Shown here: positions 19,784 to 30,000 of the stretch, piece by piece
Position numbering within the stretch: the first letter of the stretch is position 1
Layout: the number at the start of each line of letters is the position of its first letter
Notes under the pieces: generated by a model
Seen by the model: only the letters and a program-made list of their open reading frames with translations
Told to the model about the DNA's origin: nothing
Databases searched by the model: none
Assembly: GCF_003491305.1 (NCBI RefSeq)
Contig: NZ_CP022706.1
Location: forward strand, 2,080,001 to 2,110,000
DNA from: Methanobacterium sp. BAmetb5
GTDB taxonomy: Archaea; Methanobacteriota; Methanobacteria; Methanobacteriales; Methanobacteriaceae
DNA: 30,000 nt
Reading direction: 5' to 3'
Translations under genes and position numbers: made by a program

Positions 19784-20134
19784 TCAACCTATTTTATCCC
19801 GTATTAGGGACCCAATAATTCCACCTACAGCATCTAAAATTGCTGAAGTAGCCGCACCGGTAATCGCAAAGATGGAACAAACTACTACATTATGAAAAGG
19901 TGGTAGATTTAAATCAAGTGTAATAGCCGCCCAAATTCCCAGTATAAATCCACCTATCAATCCGGTAATAATTCCATTTTTAGCTCCATTTTTATATCCG
20001 TTGTTTACAAGATATCCCACAATAACCCCTGGAATAAACATACCTATAAAAGCACCATATTCAAACGTTTTTAAAACTATTCCAAGTACCACAACCAAAG
20101 CTGCCCCTATAATAATATATTTCCAATTGATCAT
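19784..20134 (-). CDS. Small four-TM membrane protein, DUF5518-like, copy B
   Basis: A 116-aa paralogue of the preceding gene, nearly identical over FIGMFIPGVIVGYLV, GYKNGAKNGIITGLIGGF and ATSAILDAVGG. Divergence is concentrated in two places, KTFEYGAF against GMVDYGSF and NVVVCSIFAITG against NVIYYIFVFALFA, which also contain a one-residue length difference. The ATG at 20134 is the only sensible start. Copy B is first in transcription order, with copy A 49 bp downstream, so both could be cotranscribed. Function unknown. Confidence 0.75.
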   Translation of the reverse strand: MINWKYIIIGAALVVVLGIVLKTFEYGAFIGMFIPGVIVGYLVNNGYKNGAKNGIITGLIGGFILGIWAAITLDLNLPPFHNVVVCSIFAITGAATSAILDAVGGIIGSLIRDKIG

Positions 20135-20229
20135 CTCATTTTCAGCCCCATATTCTGTAAAATTGTTGTTATCATGGCTAAAAAACAGCCTCTAAGTCAA
20201 GCAGGTCTAAGGTTAATGTGTTTCAAATG

Positions 20230-20239
20230 TATTAAATAG
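20230..20239 (+). promoter_or_regulatory. TATA element for a leaderless GNAT transcript
   Basis: TATTAAATAG is centred about 28 nt before the GNAT ATG, and no ribosome binding site is seen in between. The spacing would place the transcript start at or next to the ATG, so translation is probably leaderless. Confidence 0.45.
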
Positions 20240-20262
20240 TTGATGATTTTAAATACTATTTT

Positions 20263-20787
20263 ATGTCAGAACAAGACATTCCTTATGAGGATTTGATTAT
20301 CGTAAAATTATCCTCAAACCATGATCTTACAGGATTTAAATGTAGTGATGATGATCTTGACGAGTTTATCCATTTTGATGCACTGCCTCAACGGGATGAT
20401 AGATTAAATCAAACCTATATTTGCAAGTATAAAGAAGAAATAATAGCCTTTTTCACAGTTTCTGCAGATTCGGTAAAAATTAACAGAAAAGATAAAAAAA
20501 GAATAGGGGTTAATTATCCAGCTTTCCCTGCTATTAAGATCGGTAGATTGGCTGTACATGAAGATTATAAAAGCAGGAATGTGGGCAGTACCTTAATCAT
20601 GTATGTGATAGGTTTGGCGTTGAAATTAGGTGAAGAAGTTGGGGTGCGGTTTATTTCAGTAGATGCCTACCGGGGGGTAGAAAAGTTTTATGAAAAGAAT
20701 TATTTTGTAGAATTAGCAGAATGTGAAGACGAACATCTGGCTATGTATACAGATTTTGAAAATTGGTTGCCTAGCGTTCGCTATTAG
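20263..20787 (+). CDS. GNAT acetyltransferase, TacT-like toxin candidate
   Basis: A 174-aa GNAT protein. The N-terminal FKCSDDDLDEFIHFDALPQRDDRLNQTYIC resembles the FxCGxxxLDxFL region of TacT/AtaT toxins, and IKIGRLAVHEDYKSRNVGSTLI is the acetyl-CoA-binding motif A, with NVG in place of the usual GxG. VDAYRGVEKFYEKNYF is the C-terminal motif B region. TacT-type enzymes acetylate aminoacyl-tRNAs and are held by a small DNA-binding antitoxin. No such antitoxin is upstream. A 56-aa ORF converges on it and overlaps its last 17 bases. Acetylation of other targets is possible. A+T content is high. Confidence 0.8.
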   Translation: MSEQDIPYEDLIIVKLSSNHDLTGFKCSDDDLDEFIHFDALPQRDDRLNQTYICKYKEEIIAFFTVSADSVKINRKDKKRIGVNYPAFPAIKIGRLAVHEDYKSRNVGSTLIMYVIGLALKLGEEVGVRFISVDAYRGVEKFYEKNYFVELAECEDEHLAMYTDFENWLPSVRY

Positions 20788-20941
20788 CTTTAATAGTTCT
20801 GTAAACTTTAAGGGATTCTTTCAAGAATTTCTTCTTTTCGGATGTTGCTGGTTTGTCCAGTTTTTGAACGAAACGATCTGCATCCTTCCCGGTTAAAGTT
20901 GGTGTTGCTGCAATTGCTTTAGCCATATTCTTCACTACCAT
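20771..20941 (-). CDS. 56-aa protein convergent with the GNAT gene, unknown
   Basis: A short frame beginning MVVKNMAKAIAATPTLTGKD, continuing with DKPATSEKKKFLKESLKVYR and a basic end. GGTAATCC, a near match to the archaeal Shine-Dalgarno, is 7 nt before the ATG at 20941; an internal ATG at 20926 could also start it. An Ala/Pro/Thr N-terminus followed by a Lys-rich helix is the build of small antitoxins, but I do not recognise the family with certainty. It ends inside the GNAT gene (17-bp overlap of 3' ends). A role as antitoxin of the GNAT protein is inference from position and size. Confidence 0.6.
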   Translation of the reverse strand: MVVKNMAKAIAATPTLTGKDADRFVQKLDKPATSEKKKFLKESLKVYRTIKANSER

Positions 20942-21131
20942 TAACTATGGATTACCTAATATAAAAATCATATGATTTATAATCATTCTTATAAAAATAC
21001 AATTGTAAGATATTGTTTAAATCAAATGAATGGTTCATTGATCTAACAATTCATCTGTAAAGTTACTTTTAGATATTCTTTGGATTTTTCTTTTAATTCT
21101 ATTGAAAAAAATTAATGATCTATCTTCATTG

Positions 21132-21956
<825 letters not shown>

Positions 21957-22029
21957 AATAATCTCCCGGTTAGCCATTGATGATAAGATCTGTTCTTATT
22001 AAATATATTTTATTCATCTATTTAAAAAT

Positions 22030-22108
22030 GTTGTAATGTAATTTACAACTAAAACCAAAAGGTATATTAAATAAGATATTATAGTTAAGTTGTAATGTAT
22101 TTTACAAC
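22030..22108. promoter_or_regulatory. Pair of 20-bp palindromic operators between regulator and exporter
   Basis: GTTGTAATGTAATTTACAAC (22030-22049) and GTTGTAATGTATTTTACAAC (22089-22108) differ at one base. Each has GTTGTAA/TTACAAC arms around a 6-bp centre, and the copies are 59 bp apart. One lies on the regulator side and one on the exporter side of the divergent gap. Confidence 0.8.
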
Positions 22109-22160
22109 TATTAATAAAATTATCTATAATTGCTTAAATTAAGTTTTTAGCCAATTATAT

Positions 22161-23600
<1,440 letters not shown>

Positions 23601-23624
23601 CTGGAAAATAAATTTCTGGCTTTT

Positions 23625-23662
23625 GATAAAAAAATATTTTTTTTTACTTTTTTTTACTTTTT
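23625..23662 (+). terminator. U-tract terminator after the exporter gene
   Basis: Successive T-runs (nine T at 23637-23645, then more to 23662) begin about 35 nt after the stop. The rest of the gap to 23861 holds no supported feature. Confidence 0.6.
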
Positions 23663-23861
23663 AACTGTAGGGGAATACAAAGACAAGATTAATACCTTGT
23701 GATACCGGGAGCGGGAATGAAGGTTAAAGGGGTTTTTTTGAATCAATTGGTAAATGCCTTCCTAATAGATTTACTGAATCAAACCTTTTAAGGATTTATT
23801 TTATTATCCATTGCAAAGATAAAGTGTTGATAAAATAGGGCCAGATATTGGATTAATTTAA

Positions 23862-24185
23862 ATGGACTCCTTAAGTGATTCATGTAGGGTTTTATTCATG
23901 GCAAGAGACTATAGCGAAGACATTGAGATAAAATACGCGGAAGAAGCTTTAGAAAGGAATGCTAAAGCAAGGATCCAGTCCAATAATTACAACTGCTCAA
24001 TTAAGGTAGCCAAGTTTAAATTGAAAAGAGAAACCACACTAAAAAAGGTTAGATGTAAAAAATGTGTGGAAGGATTTTCAAAACCAATCGCGACACAAGG
24101 CTATGTTTTAGTTGTGAAAGAAAGAAGAACTGATTTTTTGGAAAATAATAGATTTTGTATAATCTCAAGGCTGACTGATAAATAG
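23862..24185 (+). CDS. Small basic hypothetical protein with a Cys pair
   Basis: A 107-aa open frame. The better-looking protein begins at the internal ATG at 23898 (MARDYSEDIEIKYAEEALER, 95 aa); neither start has a good ribosome binding site. The middle part has alternating basic residues (KVAKFKLKRETTLKKVRCKKC), with CKKC as a possible half zinc site. I do not recognise it. Composition and length suggest a real gene, but expression is uncertain. Confidence 0.5.
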   Translation: MDSLSDSCRVLFMARDYSEDIEIKYAEEALERNAKARIQSNNYNCSIKVAKFKLKRETTLKKVRCKKCVEGFSKPIATQGYVLVVKERRTDFLENNRFCIISRLTDK

Positions 24186-24226
24186 TGAACTATGAAGTAA
24201 ATCCAATTGTCAGATGTTAAACTCCC

Positions 24227-24652
24227 TTAGTCCAGGGCATTTTCTACCTTCTTTTTGAGTATATCCACGATCCTCAGGTCTGCTCCCAGGGGTTCAATGT
24301 AAGTTATCTGGCCCTCAAATTCAATTTTCTCCCTTTCATGGTTGTAGTAACCGGCATCTTTTCTTGGTTCACCTAAACCCAGCATGTAGGGAATATCTTC
24401 CTTGGTGTGGAGTCCGTGGGCCAGGAAAACTGGCACAGCAATGATCCGGGAAACCCCCTCCTTAGCCAGGGTGTTAATGGCTGTGGGTATGGTGGGTTTT
24501 TCAATGTTCATAAATCCCACTTCCACCGGGTAATCTGATTCTTCTTTATACTGCTCCCACAGTCGGTACACCACCTCGTTTCCCGAGGATAAACTGCTAC
24601 CGTGTCCTATCAGTAAAATACCTATCTTCTCTGAGTTTGAATCTGTCACCAT
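24227..24652 (-). CDS. cfbA: Short CbiX-type sirohydrochlorin chelatase (CfbA)
   Basis: A 141-aa cytoplasmic chelatase that inserts a divalent metal into sirohydrochlorin. In methanogens this short form acts as the nickel chelatase of coenzyme F430 synthesis and can also use cobalt for B12. The metal-binding histidines are H17 (LLIGHGSSL) and H79/H82 (PVFLAHGLHTKEDIP). GFMNIEKPTIPTAI is the family acidic loop. Length matches the homodimeric archaeal enzyme (120-145 aa). The internal loop DAGYYNHEREKIEF lacks the His-rich run found in some homologues. The ATG at 24652 is used; no other F430 gene is next to it. The cbiX name is equally valid. Confidence 0.92.
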   Translation of the reverse strand: MVTDSNSEKIGILLIGHGSSLSSGNEVVYRLWEQYKEESDYPVEVGFMNIEKPTIPTAINTLAKEGVSRIIAVPVFLAHGLHTKEDIPYMLGLGEPRKDAGYYNHEREKIEFEGQITYIEPLGADLRIVDILKKKVENALD

Positions 24653-24857
24653 AATATCATTCCACTTAAATTCTCGTTTTAAAGCTATATTAAGTCTCTG
24701 TATTAAATTTAAGGGCTATATATTTCATTTTACTGATTTTTCTAAATCCATAACTGTTGTATAGCTCTTGGGTAATAACCCTTACTCATTTAATACTACA
24801 AATTATTCTATGGAAGTAATATGGATTATCATCCTATTTAAAGGTTTTATAAATCTT

Positions 24858-24876
24858 TTTTGAGTAATACTCAAAA
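24858..24876. promoter_or_regulatory. 19-bp perfect palindrome between cfbA and gadB
   Basis: TTTTGAGTA-A-TACTCAAAA has two 9-bp arms. It lies in the middle of the 428-bp divergent gap, about 205 bp from each start codon. The remainder of the gap is A/T-rich with no gene; TATA elements cannot be assigned with confidence. The element could be an operator or a transcript hairpin. Confidence 0.5.
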
Positions 24877-25080
24877 TTATTTTAATTTTTTGATGGATTA
24901 AATTATTTAAAACCTTTTAAAATTATTTTAAGGCTTAAATATTCTAATTTTAAAGAAAATCTTTTAAATAATGCCGGAAAAGTGGATTGTTCTAAAGGGT
25001 TGGCTGTAGCTATGAACAAGTTTAACCACTTTAAACTACATAATTTAATAGAGAATTTAATGGCACAAGGAGTGTTTTAA

Positions 25081-26469
25081 TTGTTATCGGAAAAATTAGA
25101 CCTGGGGAAACTGAAAAGATCAGAAAGGGAACACACCACCACCTATGGTAGTCGCTATTTTAGTGAAAGTATCCCCAAATACGAGATGCCTGAGGATGGA
25201 ATGCCAGCTAAAGCAGCTTACCAGTTGATAAACGAGGAACTGAATCTGGATGGGAACCCCGCCCTTAACCTGGCCAGTTTTGTAACCACCTGGATGGAAC
25301 CCGAGGCTGACCAGTTAATCATGGATACCATGGGTAAAAACTACGTGGATAACGATGAATACCCCCAGACATCCAAAATCCAGGACCGGGTGGTTAACAT
25401 GTTGGCCCGGCTCTTTAACGCACCCCACGAGTGCAAATCAGTGGGAACCGGAACCATCGGATCCTCAGAGGCCATCATGCTGGGACTTCTGGCCCATAAA
25501 TGGACCTGGAGAAAACGAAGGGAAAAAGAGGGCCAACCCGCGGATAAACCCAACATAGTCATGGGGGCCGATGTGCACACGGTGTGGGAGAAGTTCGCCC
25601 GCTACTTCGACGTGGAACTGAAGTTAATACCATTAACCCGGGATCATTACACCATAACTGCCCAGGATGTGGCCCAGGAAGTTGATGAAAACACCATAGC
25701 CGTGGGGGCAGTCATCGGGACAACCTTCACTGGACAAATGGATCCAATCAAGGAAATTAACGATTTACTGGTGGATATCAAGAAAACTAAAGGATGGGAC
25801 ATACCCATACACGTGGATGGGGCCAGTGGAGGCTTTGTGGCACCCTTCATTTTCCCGGACATGGAATGGGACTTTAGACTGGAACAGGTGAAATCCATCA
25901 ATGTATCGGGCCATAAATATGGTCTGGTGTACCCGGGGGTGGGGTGGATAATATTCAAGGACAAATCTGACCTGCCGGAAGATCTGATATTCGATATCAA
26001 CTACCTGGGGGGATTGATGCCCAATTACTCCCTCAATTTCTCCAAGGGAAGCAGTACCATAATCGCCCAGTACTATAACCTCATCAGACTGGGCAGGAAG
26101 GGTTATAAGGACATAATGACCAATATGTTCGATAACACCCTTTATCTGGCCGGGGAACTGGAAAATTCTGGTAAATTTGAGCTTATCAATAAAAACATCA
26201 TTGTGCCCCTGGTGGCGGTAACTCTAAAGAATGCAGATTTCACTGTTTTCCAGCTTTCAGAAAAACTGCGGGAGAAGGGATGGATTGTACCGGCCTACAC
26301 CCTGCCCGCCGATGCAGAGGATGTGGCTGTCCTGCGAATTGTGGTTAAGGAAAACTTTGGCCGGGATATGGTGGAAATGCTCCTGGAGGATCTGATGGAG
26401 GCCTACCATAAACTGGAAAAAGAGGAACCTAAAGCGGTGAAGGAATCTAACCCCACCTTACTCTATTAA
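25081..26469 (+). CDS. gadB: Glutamate decarboxylase, GadB type (PLP-dependent)
   Basis: A 462-aa fold-type I PLP enzyme, close in length to E. coli GadB (466 aa). The Schiff-base lysine is K279 in [11 protein letters not shown]246 in HVDGASGGF pairs with the pyridine nitrogen. [25 protein letters not shown] and [10 protein letters not shown] align by eye with GadA/B from E. coli. It removes CO2 from glutamate to give GABA. It is not MfnA, the tyrosine decarboxylase of methanofuran synthesis, which is shorter. The TTG at 25081 is the start because AAGGAG (25067-25072) lies 8 nt before it. The C-terminus lacks the His used for pH gating in E. coli. No glutamate/GABA antiporter is nearby. Confidence 0.92.
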   Translation: MLSEKLDLGKLKRSEREHTTTYGSRYFSESIPKYEMPEDGMPAKAAYQLINEELNLDGNPALNLASFVTTWMEPEADQLIMDTMGKNYVDNDEYPQTSKIQDRVVNMLARLFNAPHECKSVGTGTIGSSEAIMLGLLAHKWTWRKRREKEGQPADKPNIVMGADVHTVWEKFARYFDVELKLIPLTRDHYTITAQDVAQEVDENTIAVGAVIGTTFTGQMDPIKEINDLLVDIKKTKGWDIPIHVDGASGGFVAPFIFPDMEWDFRLEQVKSINVSGHKYGLVYPGVGWIIFKDKSDLPEDLIFDINYLGGLMPNYSLNFSKGSSTIIAQYYNLIRLGRKGYKDIMTNMFDNTLYLAGELENSGKFELINKNIIVPLVAVTLKNADFTVFQLSEKLREKGWIVPAYTLPADAEDVAVLRIVVKENFGRDMVEMLLEDLMEAYHKLEKEEPKAVKESNPTLLY

Positions 26470-26486
26470 TACAATTAAAAATTGCT

Positions 26487-26522
26487 GTAGAATTGATATA
26501 TTTATCATTCTACGTTTTTTTT
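26487..26522 (+). terminator. Strong hairpin terminator between gadB and the kinase gene
   Basis: GTAGAATTGATA (26487-26498) pairs with TATCATTCTAC (26503-26513) with one bulged T and a 4-nt loop, followed by eight T at 26515-26522. It terminates gadB. The same stem could serve the convergent kinase gene, which ends at 26525. Confidence 0.75.
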
Positions 26523-26524
26523 AT

Positions 26525-29584
<3,060 letters not shown>

Positions 29585-29785
29585 TAGGTAACAATATCTT
29601 AAATATATTTGGAAAGTCTGGCAGATAGATTCTAAAATATTAAATAATGAGGATAATCAATAACTAAACAGCAATCTACTTTTATCTGATAATATATTCT
29701 CCATTAATATCGGATTTCCACTTTTTAAGTTATAATAATTCATATAATCTTCCGGTTAAAAATATTAAGTTGTGATAAAACTTTT

Positions 29786-29989
29786 TCATCGATTTTTAAC
29801 CAGGTTTGTGGTTGACCTGGTCACTTCGGAGAATTTAACATCGGCTTCCCATTTTGGTTTACATTCGCACTCTATTTCTGGGGGAATGGTCTGGTTAATG
29901 TTGGATTCTATAATCAGATTCTTTAACTTAGAGTTGCATTTTTTACAATTGTAAGGCCCTCTACGGGTTCCAAATCCAGCAGTGTCCAT
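29786..29989 (-). CDS. Small Cys-rich, zinc-ribbon-like ORF (possibly the end of a larger gene)
   Basis: A 67-aa frame from an ATG at 29989, with no ribosome binding site. The frame stays open to the window's right edge, so it may be the C-terminal part of a longer protein. CKKC (residues 15-18) and CEC (about 41-43) could form a zinc ribbon. No known family recognised. The 200-bp gap between it and the kinase start is A/T-rich with no other gene. Confidence 0.4.
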   Translation of the reverse strand: MDTAGFGTRRGPYNCKKCNSKLKNLIIESNINQTIPPEIECECKPKWEADVKFSEVTRSTTNLVKNR

Positions 29990-30000
29990 TATAACTGGGA

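Larger units (their letters stand above)
19384..20134. repeat. Recent tandem duplication of a membrane protein gene
   Basis: The two open frames begin exactly 400 bp apart and share long stretches of near-identical DNA, for example ATTCCACCTACAGCATCTAA in both. The coding parts differ by one codon in length. Confidence 0.8.

Noticed and set aside
20174..20239. Tiny frame starting MAKKQPLSQAGLRLM upstream of the GNAT gene, faintly like the start of archaeal Sec61-beta
   Set aside because: Only 21 residues, no ribosome binding site and no membrane segment; resemblance is too short to call a remnant.
29772..29954. Plus-strand 60-codon frame at the right edge
   Set aside because: Overlaps the Cys-rich minus-strand frame and shows no motif or ribosome binding site.

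Overview
The window reads as a chromosomal stretch of a mesophilic, hydrogenotrophic methanogen, most likely Methanobacterium or a close relative. The pointers are a six-gene porCDABEF pyruvate:ferredoxin oxidoreductase cluster, the archaeal dihydropteroate-synthase-related protein, an Ncs6/TtuA-type thiouridylase beside a small sulfur carrier, an archaeal site-2 protease, a short CbiX/CfbA chelatase, a TrmB regulator, and archaeal signals (GGTGATC-type ribosome binding sites, TATA boxes, U-tract terminators). No rRNA, tRNA or CRISPR array was seen. All calls come from reading the sequence; no database search was run.

Layout. 1-1150: end of pstB and phoU (phosphate uptake). 1379-6315, minus strand: class I fumarase alpha subunit and the por operon (porC-D-A-B-E-F in order of transcription); a 26-bp inverted repeat touches the por TATA box. 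6650-9711, plus: pterin-related DHPS-like protein, tRNA 2-thiolation enzyme, and its likely ubiquitin-fold sulfur carrier. 9834-13469, plus: M50 site-2 protease, DUF89 phosphatase-like protein, and a membrane thioredoxin plus CcdA pair that looks like a split DsbD. 13488-15184: three consecutive genes each broken by a frameshift (a small membrane protein and two tandem lipoproteins). 15296-17926: a 6PGDH-like NAD(P) oxidoreductase, a 73-aa Cys/His-rich protein, and a cytidylyltransferase-fold protein.

17927-24185 is an A+T-rich accessory stretch. It has a winged-helix/nucleotidyltransferase (MNT) antitoxin preceded by a 22-bp-period operator array, its HEPN partner (frameshifted), two tandem paralogous membrane proteins, a GNAT acetyltransferase convergent with a 56-aa ORF, and a TrmB-like regulator divergent from a 14-TM drug exporter with two matching 20-bp operators between them. 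24227-29584: CfbA/CbiX chelatase, a GadB-type glutamate decarboxylase, and a 1019-aa PAS-PAS-PocR-GAF sensor histidine kinase. A small Cys-rich ORF lies at the right edge.

Most distinctive: the 22-bp-period operator array with a wHTH-MNT antitoxin and a broken HEPN toxin; the cluster of frameshifts at 13.5-15.2 kb; the GNAT/mini-ORF pair; and the palindromes at the por and TrmB/MFS promoters.
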